64,000 nt of DNA. It comes from Streptococcus pluranimalium. GTDB taxonomy: Bacteria; Bacillota; Bacilli; Lactobacillales; Streptococcaceae. Positions 35,686 through 46,804 of this stretch are shown piece after piece. The position numbers and the translations under genes were made by a program. The notes under the pieces are model-generated. The model worked only from the letters and a program-made list of their open reading frames with translations. It searched no databases and had not been told where the DNA came from. The stretch's first letter is position 1, and every line of letters starts with the position of its first letter. Location of the stretch: the NCBI RefSeq assembly GCF_002953735.1, contig NZ_CP025536.1:130001-194000 (forward strand). The letters are read 5' to 3'.

Positions 35686-36989
35686 TGAAACGATTGAAAT
35701 TAGTACAGTTTAGTAAATATCTGCTTATGGGGATTAATTTTTTAGCTGTTATTTTCTATGCCTCTGTTTACCTTTTTTCGACACAGTTAATCAGCAACAG
35801 CGGTGATAGTCATGCACTTCTCGAGAAGTTGACGGCGGTACCCTACAAGCCGAGTTTCATTTTTATCAGCTCTGTGAGCTTCTTTTTTACCTTAATGGGA
35901 GTGATTTGCTATCGTGATTATTTGAAATCTCAAAAATTGAGTGAATTTTGGGACAAGTGGGTTGTTTTTGAGTTACTGACTGCCATTGGATTATTAATCA
36001 GTTTACACTTTTCTTATAATGGTTTTCTCCTGTTGGTTTTTGCGGATGTCTTCTATCATTCCAAAGACCTCTATACCTTGCTTGATAAACGCTATTGGCT
36101 GGTCTTTCTTTTTCTTAGTTTTGGTCTGCTTTTGCTGACGGATGTCAATGTCATTTCATCAATTATGCCTTTGCCAGCGGTTGATACTTACCTTAGTTTT
36201 TTGCCTTTTTACTGGCGTATTTCGCTGATTGTTATCAAAAACTTACTGAATTCTCTGAATTTGATTGTTTTTATTGTGTCATTGATTTCTTATATCATGT
36301 ATGCCATCACGGAAAAACACCACCTCGAAGAAGAGGTACGCATGGTGTCTCAAGTCAATGCAGAATTAAATAGCTATATTGCTTTGACGGAGAAAATTAC
36401 AGAAGATAGAGAACGAAAGCGTATCTCGAGGGAAATCCATGATACTTTAGGTCATGCCTTAACGGGGATTTCTGCTGGGATAGATGCTGTCCGTGTCTTA
36501 GTTGATATTAATCCTCAAAAGGCTAAGGAGCAACTAGGGAGTGTTTCTGAAGTTGTGCGAGCAGGCATTGTTGATGTTAGACGGTCCTTGAACAAGCTCC
36601 GACCGGATGCTCTAGAAGGCAGAACCTTGAAAGATGCTCTTTGCAAAATTATCAAGGAATACCAAGAGATTTCGCAGATTACGATTCATTTTTCCTATGA
36701 ATGGGAGACCATTGATCTCAGTGTTGCAGCTGAGGATGTGATTTTCCGGATCGTACAAGAGTCCATAACGAATTCGGTCCGTCATGGTCATGCTAGTCAG
36801 GTAGATATTCACTTGTATGAAGCAGGTGACTACATGATGACCATACAAGATAACGGTGTCGGTGCAGAAGAGATCACTTTTGGTTATGGCCTTATGCAAA
36901 TGCGAGAACGTCTAGCCATTATTGGTGGTTCAGCAAACTTTAATGGTGAACATGGATTTACTACCCAAATTCATCTCCCCAAAGGATAA
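35685..36989 (+). CDS. levR: Sensor histidine kinase LevR
   Basis: 434 residues. Five to six membrane helices (about 1-210), a short coiled segment, then a HisKA_3 dimerisation domain with the phospho-accepting His in RISREIHDTLGHALTG and an HATPase_c domain ending IHLPKG. NarL/DesK-class kinase. GTG at 35685 overlaps the levQ stop and follows AAGGGG; a GTG at 35676 is an alternative. No extracellular sensor domain of its own, consistent with sensing through LevQ/LevT. Confidence 0.87.
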   Translation: MKRLKLVQFSKYLLMGINFLAVIFYASVYLFSTQLISNSGDSHALLEKLTAVPYKPSFIFISSVSFFFTLMGVICYRDYLKSQKLSEFWDKWVVFELLTAIGLLISLHFSYNGFLLLVFADVFYHSKDLYTLLDKRYWLVFLFLSFGLLLLTDVNVISSIMPLPAVDTYLSFLPFYWRISLIVIKNLLNSLNLIVFIVSLISYIMYAITEKHHLEEEVRMVSQVNAELNSYIALTEKITEDRERKRISREIHDTLGHALTGISAGIDAVRVLVDINPQKAKEQLGSVSEVVRAGIVDVRRSLNKLRPDALEGRTLKDALCKIIKEYQEISQITIHFSYEWETIDLSVAAEDVIFRIVQESITNSVRHGHASQVDIHLYEAGDYMMTIQDNGVGAEEITFGYGLMQMRERLAIIGGSANFNGEHGFTTQIHLPKG

Positions 36990-37005
36990 AACAAGGAGCA
37001 GTTAG

Positions 37006-37686
37006 ATGATAAATGTAATGATAGCAGATGATCAAGAATTGATTCGAGAGTCCCTGACCATCGTTTTGTCAGCACATGATGATATTAATGTTTTAGCCTC
37101 TGTCGAAGATGGTTTTTCAGTTTTATCGGCTCTGGAAAAGGCTGTTCCGGACGTGATGTTGATGGATATTCGGATGCCTAAAATGGATGGTGTGGTCTGT
37201 ACCAAAGAGATTAAGCAACGTTACCCTCAGGTCAAGATCATCATATTAACGACATTTGATGATGATGAGTTTATTTTTTCGGCATTGAAATATGGTGCCT
37301 CGGGCTATCTTTTGAAAGGTGTTTCGATGGACGAACTCTACCATGCCATTCAGACAGTTTATAATGGCGGTGCTATGATTAATCCGGATATTGCTACCAA
37401 AGTCTTTAAAGCTTTCTCGCAAATTCCTCAACAAGAAACTACCATTACAGTTGACGAGACAGAGATTTCTCATTTGTCCAAAGCAGAGTGGCGAATCATC
37501 CAACAGGTGGGTTTTGGTTTGTCTAATAAGGAAATTTCCCAAAAGTTATTTTTATCTGAAGGAACGGTGAGAAATTACCTGTCTAATGTCTTGTCAAAAT
37601 TAAATCTAAGAGATCGCACACAGCTTGCGATTTGGTCAGTTCAGACGGGCGTGACGACAAAAGATTTTGGTAGAGATGATGGTTAA
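37006..37686 (+). CDS. levS: Response regulator LevS
   Basis: 226 residues. Receiver domain with acidic pocket DD (residues 8-9), phospho-acceptor Asp54 (LMDIRMPKMDG) and Lys in LLKG, then a LuxR/NarL helix-turn-helix (NKEISQKLFLSEGTVRNYLSNVLSKL). Partner of LevR. The most likely targets are the matching dyads upstream of fruA and levD. Overlaps levT by 8 bases. Confidence 0.88.
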   Translation: MINVMIADDQELIRESLTIVLSAHDDINVLASVEDGFSVLSALEKAVPDVMLMDIRMPKMDGVVCTKEIKQRYPQVKIIILTTFDDDEFIFSALKYGASGYLLKGVSMDELYHAIQTVYNGGAMINPDIATKVFKAFSQIPQQETTITVDETEISHLSKAEWRIIQQVGFGLSNKEISQKLFLSEGTVRNYLSNVLSKLNLRDRTQLAIWSVQTGVTTKDFGRDDG

Positions 37687-38977
37687 GAAAAAATCTTTTA
37701 AGCTTGTTTTGTTTGTCGTTTTGGTCACTCTTTTTTCTGCAGTGCTTTTTTGGCTCAATCGTCCCAAAGAGATCAAACTTTATTTAGGTATTCACGAGGG
37801 GTCTAGTTGGGGTGTCCCACAGGGACAAGACAATCGTGTCTTGGATGACATTATTGACCGTTTTGAGAAAAAACATCCTGGGGTTGATGTTGTCTATGAG
37901 AGCGGCATTCGTCAGTCTGATTATTCGGATTGGTTAGCTGAAAAGATGGCCAAAGGAGAGGAGCCAGATCTTTTTATGGTTCCAGATAAGGATTTTAACT
38001 TACTGGCTTCTCTTGGCTCCTTAAAAAACTTGGAGCCATTTGTTAGCAAGGGCTTTGACGACGATCGGTTTTATAAGGTGTCCTATCAAGCGGGTAATTA
38101 TCATGGTGATCAGTATGCTCTTCCTTTTGAGAGCAACCCCATCATGATGTGTATTAATAAGGATCTGTTAGAAAAGTCGGGGTTTAGTATTCCAGAGTCC
38201 GATTGGAGTGTAACGGATTTCTACAAGATGGCCAAGGCAGTAACCAAAGATGTCGATGGTGATGGGCAATTAGATCAGTTTGGTCTTGTCGACTATGAGT
38301 GGCAAAATGCTATGGCTGCCTATGGGGATCCGATTTTTAATGCTAATGGAGATCAGGTACATCTCAATACCACTGCTACTAAGAACGCCATGACTCTGAT
38401 GATGAATTTGACTTCCTTATCTGGCAATTATGAGGTATCAGCTCAGGATTTTGACCAAGGAAAGGTTGTCTTTAGACCCATGACCTTAGCGGAATATCGG
38501 ACCTATAAACCTTATCCTTACCATATCGCCAAATACACAACCTTCGAGTGGACTTGTGTCCCAATGCCAAGTGGAAGAGCAGAATCAAAGGCGACGCAAG
38601 TTGAGACATCACTATTTGCCATATCGGCTCGTACTAAAAAAACGGCATTGGCCTGGGAATTGTTGCGATTATTGACTTATGATAATGACTCTCAGCAAGC
38701 ATTGGTCAAACAGTCTCAAGGAGCTTCTGTTTTAAAAACAGTTATGATTTCACAAGAAACGCAACAATTACTACAGGAAGATACTTTTGGAAGTGATTCT
38801 TTAACGGCTCCGATGCTGGATCACACCTTACGAGATGGCTTTAATTTGCCCAAATTTAAACAGTTTAATGCCGTTTATGAGGAAACCGACTACTTAATTA
38901 ACCAATCTCTTAAAAATGGCACGATCGAAACAGATCTTGCAATGATTGAAAAGAAACTAGCACAGAGTCTGCGATGA
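37679..38977 (+). CDS. levT: Extracellular solute-binding protein LevT
   Basis: 432 residues. N-terminal membrane anchor (LVLFVVLVTLFSAVLFWL, no lipobox) and a family 1 solute-binding fold. No ABC permease or ATPase genes accompany it, so it is a sensor part, not a transporter part. ATG 37679 is chosen among TTG 37667 and ATG 37676 because of spacing to GGTAGAG; this is uncertain. Ends the levQRST unit at a strong terminator. Confidence 0.82.
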   Translation: MVKKKSFKLVLFVVLVTLFSAVLFWLNRPKEIKLYLGIHEGSSWGVPQGQDNRVLDDIIDRFEKKHPGVDVVYESGIRQSDYSDWLAEKMAKGEEPDLFMVPDKDFNLLASLGSLKNLEPFVSKGFDDDRFYKVSYQAGNYHGDQYALPFESNPIMMCINKDLLEKSGFSIPESDWSVTDFYKMAKAVTKDVDGDGQLDQFGLVDYEWQNAMAAYGDPIFNANGDQVHLNTTATKNAMTLMMNLTSLSGNYEVSAQDFDQGKVVFRPMTLAEYRTYKPYPYHIAKYTTFEWTCVPMPSGRAESKATQVETSLFAISARTKKTALAWELLRLLTYDNDSQQALVKQSQGASVLKTVMISQETQQLLQEDTFGSDSLTAPMLDHTLRDGFNLPKFKQFNAVYEETDYLINQSLKNGTIETDLAMIEKKLAQSLR

Positions 38978-38994
38978 AATAGCAGATCTTCCTA

Positions 38995-39027
38995 ATGCTT
39001 GAGACCATATGGTTTCAAGCATTTTTT
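38995..39027 (+). terminator. levQRST terminator
   Basis: ATGCTTGAGACC (38995-39006) pairs with GGTTTCAAGCAT (39011-39022), then TTTTT. Separates sensor genes from the PTS genes. Confidence 0.88.
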
Positions 39028-39136
39028 GTCTCTAGCCAGATCTTGTATCTTAGGACATATGGTAAGGATTGTCATGATATTAAGAGACAGGATAGTAAGC
39101 CTTTGTTGTGATTTTTGACAGCAGTCTCTTGCGATA

Positions 39137-39164
39137 TGACAAATGTCATTTTTTCTGATGACAT
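39137..39164 (+). promoter_or_regulatory. Operator-like dyad upstream of levD
   Basis: ATGTCA (39143-39148), 10 bases, TGACAT (39159-39164), the same core and spacing as at fruA. A second small palindrome TGACA-AA-TGTCA (39137-39148) overlaps it and a further TGACAT lies at 39182. A partial cre-like site is near 39196-39211. Confidence 0.62.
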
Positions 39165-39247
39165 CTTTCCATATATAAATATGACATCTAGCAATTAAAA
39201 AACGCTTCCAAAATAACTAGAATAAAGGTAACAAAAGGAGAAAAAAT

Positions 39248-39685
39248 ATGAAGTATTTAGTGCTTGTCAGTCATGGTGGCTTTGCAGAAGGGTTAAAAAG
39301 TTCCTTAGCCATGTTTGCTGAAGATAAGATGGATCAGGTCATTGCAGTAGGACTCAGAAATGGTTCTTCAGTTGATGAGTTTGCCCTCGAGGTACGATCG
39401 GCTCTTGAGTCTCTTACCCTCGAAGATAGTGTTGTAGTCCTAGCAGATATCGTAGGTGGTAGCCCATTAACAACGATTTTGGGTATCTTAGATGAAAAAG
39501 GTTTGTTACTAACAGCGACTGTTTTGGGAGGGATGAACCTTCCTATGGCGGTGACATCGGTTGTTATGAAAGATGCCCTTGAAGGAGATGCTTTTGTAGC
39601 AGCAGTACTGCCGGAAGCATCTGCAGCCTTACAAGAGTTCAAAGTTGCTACAACTACCGATAACGACGAGGATGATGATATTTAA
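39248..39685 (+). CDS. levD: Fructose/mannose-family PTS EIIA, LevD
   Basis: 145-residue EIIA of the mannose superfamily; the phosphorylated histidine is His9 (LVLVSHGGFAEGL). Takes phosphate from HPr and passes it to LevE. Unlike ManL it is a stand-alone EIIA. The acidic tail ends DNDEDDDI. First gene of the levDEFGX operon; AAAAGGAG precedes its ATG. In S. mutans LevDEFG imports fructose and mannose. Confidence 0.9.
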   Translation: MKYLVLVSHGGFAEGLKSSLAMFAEDKMDQVIAVGLRNGSSVDEFALEVRSALESLTLEDSVVVLADIVGGSPLTTILGILDEKGLLLTATVLGGMNLPMAVTSVVMKDALEGDAFVAAVLPEASAALQEFKVATTTDNDEDDDI

Positions 39686-39780
39686 TTGTTGCTCCCTTAT
39701 GAGTTAATGCTAAAAAATACTAAGTTATCTCAGACTTATCAGGTCTATTTTTGGAAATAAAAGAAAAAGAGGAAAATATT

Positions 39781-40275
39781 ATGTCAGTTTCATTTGTGCG
39801 TATTGATGACCGTATGATTCACGGGCAAACGGTGACCCGTTGGGCGAAAGAGTATCCATGCGATGGATTGATTGCCGTTAATGATGCCGCAGCAGCAAAC
39901 AAAGTTCTTACCCAAGCTTATAAAGGAGCTTCTGATAAGAAAACTTTTGTATGGACTGTTGATGCTTTTGGACAAAAATCGCAAAAAGTTTTGGATTCAG
40001 ATACCCGCTATTTTGTGATTACCAAAAATCCTTTGGACATGAAAAAAATCTTGGTTGACCAAGGCTTTGTTCCAGGAGATGTTAAAGAAATTATCGTTGG
40101 TCCAGCCAATGATCGCCCAGGAGCTATTAAACTCGGCAATAACCAGTCTATTACACCTGAAGAAGCTGCGGCTATTGAAGAAATTGAAAAAGCTGGTTAT
40201 CGTGTTAAATTCCAACTTTTACCAGATGTATCGATTGGCTACTGGTCAGATTTTAGAAGTAAATTCGGTTATTAA
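39781..40275 (+). CDS. levE: PTS EIIB, LevE
   Basis: 164-residue EIIB of the mannose superfamily with the phosphorylated His14 in VRIDDRMIHGQTV. Transfers phosphate from LevD to the incoming sugar. The frame is open from 39751 but ATG 39781 follows GAGG with correct spacing and gives the usual MSVSFVRIDDR start. Confidence 0.92.
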   Translation: MSVSFVRIDDRMIHGQTVTRWAKEYPCDGLIAVNDAAAANKVLTQAYKGASDKKTFVWTVDAFGQKSQKVLDSDTRYFVITKNPLDMKKILVDQGFVPGDVKEIIVGPANDRPGAIKLGNNQSITPEEAAAIEEIEKAGYRVKFQLLPDVSIGYWSDFRSKFGY

Positions 40276-40296
40276 TCATTTTTAAAAAGGAGATAA

Positions 40297-41157
40297 ATGA
40301 TGACAATATCATGGTTTCAAGCTGCCTTACTTGGTCTATTTGCTAGTTTAGCATCTATGCCAGGGATGGGTGGTTCAAGTATTGGTAACTATACTCTTGG
40401 TCGTCCCTTGGTCGGAGGACTTGTCTGTGGTCTCATTTTAGGAGACATAAAATTAGGGATTGTCTGTGGGGTTGCCATGCAATTGGTTTATATCGCTTTG
40501 GTAACACCTGGTGGGACAGTATCTGCTGACGTTCGTGCGGTGTCTTACATTGGTATCCCGCTTGCCATGGTTGCCATTACGGCGCAAGGAATTTCTGCTA
40601 GTTCAGGTGAAGCTGCTGACCTTGCCAAATCAATGGGAACTCTTGTAGGTACAATTGGTACCGTACTTTTCTATGGTACAGCAACGATGAACTTGGCTTG
40701 GCAACACATTGGTTGGAAGGCCGTTGAAGAGGGAAACTTCAAAAAACTTTACATGGTTGACTGGGGTCTTCCTTGGATTTCACACTTCCTTTTCTCATTC
40801 TTGCCAACACTTATCATGTGTAAATTAGGGGCGTCAGCTGTAACAGCTCTCCAAACAGCCCTCCCTATGGATGGTATTGCAATGAAAACCCTCTTTACAG
40901 TTGGTGCTCTCCTGCCATGTGTGGGGATTGCTATCTTATTGAAACAATTGGTTGAAAAAGTCACTGACTTTATTCCATTCTTTGTTGGATTTACTTTGGC
41001 TGCATCATTAGGTTTGAACTTGGTAGCCAGTGCGGTTATTTCCCTTATCTTTGCCCTCTTGTTCTATGAAATTGATATGGCAAAATTGAAGGCAAACTCT
41101 CGTCTCGTTGCAGCCGTAGCAGAGCTGGAAGATGATGAAGAAGAGGAGGATATTTAA
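40297..41157 (+). CDS. levF: PTS EIIC, LevF
   Basis: 286-residue membrane protein of the mannose-family EIIC type with many Gly-rich helices (GMGGSSIGNYTLGRPLVGGLVCGLILGD). Forms the sugar channel with LevG. A very acidic tail (ELEDDEEEEDI) also carries the GAGGAGG ribosome site of levG. Two ATG codons (40297, 40300) are possible starts. Confidence 0.92.
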   Translation: MMTISWFQAALLGLFASLASMPGMGGSSIGNYTLGRPLVGGLVCGLILGDIKLGIVCGVAMQLVYIALVTPGGTVSADVRAVSYIGIPLAMVAITAQGISASSGEAADLAKSMGTLVGTIGTVLFYGTATMNLAWQHIGWKAVEEGNFKKLYMVDWGLPWISHFLFSFLPTLIMCKLGASAVTALQTALPMDGIAMKTLFTVGALLPCVGIAILLKQLVEKVTDFIPFFVGFTLAASLGLNLVASAVISLIFALLFYEIDMAKLKANSRLVAAVAELEDDEEEEDI

Positions 41158-41158
41158 G

Positions 41159-41992
41159 ATGGCAGATATGAAGAAAATTTCCCAAAAGACTTTGACTAAG
41201 TCCTTCCATCATTGGTATTATGGACATTTAACTTGCTTTTCTCAAGAGCACATGCAAACCTTTGGTTACCTAACATCAATGCTTCCAATTATTGAAGAAC
41301 TCTATGATGATAAGGAATCTCAAAAGAATGCCATGCAAACCTACACAGCTTTCTTTAATACAGAACCACAACTTGGTACGGTTGTTGTCGGTGTGACTGC
41401 TGGTCTGGAAGAAGCACGTGCCAATGGAGAACCTGTTGACGATGAAGCTATCAACGGGATGCGTGCCGGTCTTATGGGACCAGTTGCAGGTATCGGGGAT
41501 TCATTGATTGTCGGAACCTTGATTCCAGTTCTATTAGGAATTGCGCTTGGTCTTTCAACAGGTGGCTCTCCAGCAGGTGCGATTTTCTATATCGTTGTTT
41601 GGAATTTACTAGCTTACTTTGGTATGCGTTTTGCCTACTTCAAAGGTTATGAGCTTGGGGATAAGGCTGTAGAATTCCTAGTAGGTCCTCAAGGGATTGC
41701 CATTCGTAAAGCTATCGGAATTGTCGGTGGTATGGTTATCGGAGCGGTTGCCGCAACATGGGTATCTGTCAAAACATCTTTCAGCTTAGGAAGTGCTAAG
41801 AAACCTTATTTAGTCTTGCAAGATCAGTTGGATGCTGTGTATCCAGGATTATTGACAGCTATCTTTATCGTTTTCTGCTGGTGGTTAATGGCTAAGAAAA
41901 ATATGTCACCTATCAAGGTTATGCTTCTCCTAGTGGTTATTGCTTTTGTCGGTGTACTTGTTGGATTCTTTGATCCAGGTCTTTCTTACTAG
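41159..41992 (+). CDS. levG: PTS EIID, LevG
   Basis: 277-residue EIID, the subunit found only in mannose-family PTS transporters (QKTLTKSFHHWYYGHLTCFSQEHMQTFGY, later MGPVAGIGDSL). Starts 1 base after the levF stop; the frame opens earlier (41132) but ATG 41159 has the right ribosome spacing. Confidence 0.92.
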   Translation: MADMKKISQKTLTKSFHHWYYGHLTCFSQEHMQTFGYLTSMLPIIEELYDDKESQKNAMQTYTAFFNTEPQLGTVVVGVTAGLEEARANGEPVDDEAINGMRAGLMGPVAGIGDSLIVGTLIPVLLGIALGLSTGGSPAGAIFYIVVWNLLAYFGMRFAYFKGYELGDKAVEFLVGPQGIAIRKAIGIVGGMVIGAVAATWVSVKTSFSLGSAKKPYLVLQDQLDAVYPGLLTAIFIVFCWWLMAKKNMSPIKVMLLLVVIAFVGVLVGFFDPGLSY

Positions 41993-42012
41993 TTATAAGG
42001 AGTAGTGCTTTA

Positions 42013-42303
42013 ATGATGACTCAAAACATGATTAAAGGTTATGAGACAGAAATTGCCTACCAAAAACATATGATTGAAAATTTAGGACGATGGTTCTCCC
42101 TATTCTTTATTGTATCAAGTGTTGGAGTGGTTTTATTTGACATCTTTCATCAGGTTAATCTTTGGCTGACAATATTTGGTCTTGTTTTACTTATTATCGG
42201 TAGCTTAGGTATGATACTATTTGGTTATGGTATTTATCGAGGTAAGAAAAATGTCTCGAAAGTTATTGAAGATTTTGAATGCAAACTAGGACAATCACGC
42301 TAG
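42013..42303 (+). CDS. levX: Small membrane protein LevX
   Basis: 96 residues, two membrane helices (about 26-46 and 50-73), charged ends. Last gene of the lev operon, 20 bases after levG with AAGGAG as ribosome site. Called LevX by position; the S. mutans operon carries a gene of that name at the same place. Function unknown. Confidence 0.72.
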   Translation: MMTQNMIKGYETEIAYQKHMIENLGRWFSLFFIVSSVGVVLFDIFHQVNLWLTIFGLVLLIIGSLGMILFGYGIYRGKKNVSKVIEDFECKLGQSR

Positions 42304-42309
42304 TTTATC

Positions 42310-42345
42310 AAACGCTAAAAACATTTTTGTTTTTAGCGTTTTTTA
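42310..42345 (+). terminator. levDEFGX terminator
   Basis: AACGCTAAAAAC pairs with GTTTTTAGCGTT, followed by Ts; a perfect 12-bp stem. Confidence 0.9.
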
Positions 42346-42347
42346 CT

Positions 42348-42375
42348 TTGATGATTGCTGACCAAGTGTTATAAT
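42348..42375 (+). promoter_or_regulatory. groESL promoter
   Basis: TTGATG (42348-42353), 16-bp spacer, TATAAT (42370-42375) preceded by TGT. CIRCE follows 11 bases later. Confidence 0.75.
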
Positions 42376-42386
42376 AAATATTGTGA

Positions 42387-42413
42387 TTAGCACTCGGTGA
42401 TAAAGAGTGCTAA
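42387..42413 (+). promoter_or_regulatory. CIRCE operator (HrcA)
   Basis: Perfect TTAGCACTC (42387-42395), 9 bases, GAGTGCTAA (42405-42413). HrcA repressor binds here and is released on heat shock. Confidence 0.97.
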
Positions 42414-42446
42414 AAAGATTTTTATCAATAGTATGGAGGCGTATTT

Positions 42447-42731
42447 ATGTTAAAACCTTTAGGTGATCGCGTGGTCGTAACCTTTGAAGAAGTAGAAGAA
42501 AAATCAGTAGGTGGATTCGTTTTAGCTGGTGCTTCTCATGAAGCGACACAAACAGCTACTGTGGTATCTGTCGGACAAGGTATCCGTACCATTACTGGTG
42601 ATTTAGTAACGCCAAGTGTTGCTGTTGGCGATAAGGTCTTGGTTGAAAATGGTTCAGGAATTGACGTCAAAGATGGAGACCAAAAAGTGTCTATTATCCG
42701 TGAATCAGATATTGTAGCGATTGTAGAATAA
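42447..42731 (+). CDS. groES: Co-chaperonin GroES
   Basis: 94 residues, ring-lid partner of GroEL ([28 protein letters not shown], mobile loop included). ATG 42447 after TATGGAGG. Heat-shock control by CIRCE. Its stop is followed by AAAGGAGAT, which looks like the original groEL ribosome site. Confidence 0.97.
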   Translation: MLKPLGDRVVVTFEEVEEKSVGGFVLAGASHEATQTATVVSVGQGIRTITGDLVTPSVAVGDKVLVENGSGIDVKDGDQKVSIIRESDIVAIVE

Positions 42732-42749
42732 AGGAATAGAAAGGAGATA

Positions 42750-44507
<1,758 letters not shown>

Positions 44508-44511
44508 TCTA

Positions 44512-44547
44512 AAAATGACCTTGAATGATTTGATTCAAGGTCATTTT
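44512..44547 (+). terminator. groESL terminator
   Basis: AAAATGACCTTGAAT pairs with ATTCAAGGTCATTTT; strong stem and T-run. Confidence 0.92.
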
Positions 44548-44668
44548 TGTCATCAAGTATTACTTGTTATCTAACTGGTTTGTCATCTATGAAAATAGGG
44601 GTTAGATACTTTTTGAATAAGATTTCAAATCAGAACTGTGGTACAATTCTAATCGAAAGGAGTTTTAT

Positions 44669-45439
44669 ATGAAGAAAAAGGTTTGGTTTGGGATTGTTTT
44701 TTTATCTGCCCTCAGCTTAGCAGCTTGCTCATCAGGGCAGGAGTCTTCGAAAGAGAAGGATGCGCCAAAAGCTTCGTCGTCTAAGACGGTTAAAAAAGCT
44801 AAGTCATCATCTTCATCGAAGAGTTCAAGTACATCCAGCAAGGAGAAAACAGAATCTACAGTTTCTGAAACAGAGAGTTCCTCAACAGATATGACGCCTC
44901 TAGAAGATGTCTTGACGGAAAAAGGGCAGTTGTCAGGGGTTTCCGAATGGGAAGGGTTTAAAGCTATTGTGTTAGATAATGCTTTGCATGTTTCGGTGAC
45001 AGGCGAAGATGGCACTACTAAAGAAGTTAAAACAGGCAAAGAGAACGAAAACCCAACACCTTATGCACAGATAGTTGAAAAATTGGGAGAGCCTACGGCT
45101 GATGTGGGAAATGGAATGGTGGTTTGGCAGACAGAAAATGCAGGGATTATGCTGATGCTAAGTGGCGATTTTGCTCGCTCTAAGACATTTGAGTTCAAAA
45201 AAGGGGAGACTATTTCAGAAACGGCTGTTAATGCTGTTCGTGAGGGTAGTACACCTAAGGAAGTGATTGACAGATTAGGAATGCCTTCAACGATTTCTTA
45301 CCAGATGAACTCAACGGGTCTTACTTGGAAGGATGATAAGGGGCAATCCAATATCGTTCAGTTTGCGGACAATAAGGTCGTTTCAGTCATGGACGGCAAA
45401 AGCAGTGCCAATTTATCAAAAGCCATTACTGGCAACTAG
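44669..45439 (+). CDS. Ser-rich lipoprotein of unknown function
   Basis: 256 residues. Lipoprotein signal with lipobox LAAC (Cys20), then a 55-residue Ser/Lys/Thr-rich linker that tethers the domain through the wall, then two related segments each built around a conserved (L/M)GxPT/S turn (KLGEPTADV near 140 and RLGMPSTIS near 210). The pattern resembles SmpA/BamE-like or DUF4947-type small domains. Own promoter (TGGTACAAT near 44639) and ribosome site AAAGGAG. Possible role in envelope protein-protein contacts, inferred only. Confidence 0.7.
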   Translation: MKKKVWFGIVFLSALSLAACSSGQESSKEKDAPKASSSKTVKKAKSSSSSKSSSTSSKEKTESTVSETESSSTDMTPLEDVLTEKGQLSGVSEWEGFKAIVLDNALHVSVTGEDGTTKEVKTGKENENPTPYAQIVEKLGEPTADVGNGMVVWQTENAGIMLMLSGDFARSKTFEFKKGETISETAVNAVREGSTPKEVIDRLGMPSTISYQMNSTGLTWKDDKGQSNIVQFADNKVVSVMDGKSSANLSKAITGN

Positions 45440-45452
45440 GCAAGAAAGCACT

Positions 45453-45486
45453 AAAGGGACTAGGGTGGAAGCTTTAGTCTCTTTTT
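45453..45486 (+). terminator. Lipoprotein gene terminator
   Basis: AAAGGGACTA (45453-45462) with TAGTCTCTTTTT (45475-45486); one G-U pair. Confidence 0.75.
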
Positions 45487-45594
45487 GTTTTCTTTTTGGA
45501 CCATCCTTCTCAACTGCGATCATCAGACTTGAAGTCGCTTTCTTATTTCCCAAACTTGTGCTATAATCATGAAAAGCTTTAGGAGGGTCAAATT

Positions 45595-46548
45595 ATGTCA
45601 GTATTAAAACCAGGCAGTCATCTACGTATTCTTAGTCCGTCAGCTTCCATTGAGCACATTGGTGGCTTTGAAGCCAACTTAGCTGCTAAGGAGACTTTAG
45701 AAGCATTAGGCTTTTTCTTATCATTTTCAGAGCATTACTTGGAGCATGATATGCTTGATTCGGCTTCCATTGAGAGTCGCGTAGCCGATTTACATGCCGC
45801 TTTTGCAGATGACTCGGTCGATGGGATTCTAGCCACGATTGGTGGTTTTAATTCGAATGAACTCTTGCCTTATTTAGACTATGATTTAATCGCTAAAAAT
45901 CCCAAGCCTATCTGTGGTTATTCAGATACCACGGCTATTTTAAATGCTATTTATGCCAAAACAGGCCTTCAAACCTACATGGGACCGTCTTATTCTAGTT
46001 TTAAAATGGTTGAAGGGCAAGTTTATCAAAGTGAGTCTTGGTTAAAGGCTCTTGGACATACAGCTTATGATTTGGAACCTAGTTCTGAGTGGTCTAGTGA
46101 CCCTTGGTATGACCCTAGTCAACCTCGTCATTTCATGCCAACAGAGTGGAAATCATATAACTCAGGTAAAGCTAGTGGAACGTTAATCGGTGGTAATTTG
46201 TCAACCTTTGGGCTCTTAAGAGGCACTCCCTATGCACCGAAACCGGAGTCTTATGTCCTCTTTTTAGAAGAAGCCGAAGAAGATGATTATTTCGAATTTG
46301 ATCGCAACCTAGCAGCTATTTTGCAGGCTTATCCTCATCCGAAAGCTCTTGTTTTAGGCCGTTTTCCTAAAGAGTGTCAGATGACACCAGAGCTCTTGCT
46401 TTACATTTTAGATAAGCACCCAATTTTAAAAGACATCCCTGTGATTTACGATACTGATTTTGCTCATACCCAACCCTTATTTACCATCACCATCGGTGCT
46501 CAAGTGACGGTTGACGTGGATACATTATCAATCCATATTCAAGAATAA
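45595..46548 (+). CDS. S66-family LD-carboxypeptidase / MccF-like serine peptidase
   Basis: 317 residues. Nucleophilic Ser in GYSDTTAIL, preceding GGFNSNELL loop, and the late Glu/His charge relay (LFLEEAEE; TDFAHTQP). S66 enzymes either trim murein tetrapeptides in the cytoplasm (LdcA) or cleave microcin C-type amide bonds (MccF). The size and the GGNLSTF segment fit the MccF-like branch better, but the substrate cannot be read from sequence. Extended -10 TGCTATAAT precedes it. Confidence 0.82.
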   Translation: MSVLKPGSHLRILSPSASIEHIGGFEANLAAKETLEALGFFLSFSEHYLEHDMLDSASIESRVADLHAAFADDSVDGILATIGGFNSNELLPYLDYDLIAKNPKPICGYSDTTAILNAIYAKTGLQTYMGPSYSSFKMVEGQVYQSESWLKALGHTAYDLEPSSEWSSDPWYDPSQPRHFMPTEWKSYNSGKASGTLIGGNLSTFGLLRGTPYAPKPESYVLFLEEAEEDDYFEFDRNLAAILQAYPHPKALVLGRFPKECQMTPELLLYILDKHPILKDIPVIYDTDFAHTQPLFTITIGAQVTVDVDTLSIHIQE

Positions 46549-46580
46549 AAAACAAAGTTTAGAAAAAATCATCTGAACTC

Positions 46581-46627
46581 AAAAAGCATCGTATTAAGTG
46601 TTTGAACTACTTGATACGATGCTTTTT
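46581..46627 (+). terminator. S66 peptidase gene terminator
   Basis: 17-bp arms (46583-46599 and 46609-46625, one G-U) and a T-run. Confidence 0.9.
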
Positions 46628-46804
46628 TGTACAAATATTTAAAGGATTTTTCTTCAAATAATGTCGTTCCTAGTCTAACGGTGAAGATACGAGTTGAAAA
46701 GATTTGGTAAACGATTTTAATCGAGAGATGCAGGTTATGAAGCAAATGTTAAGTCTTTTGATGAATAAAGCAAAATGTGTTGTTGAAGTTGTTAGCATCG
46801 TTAA

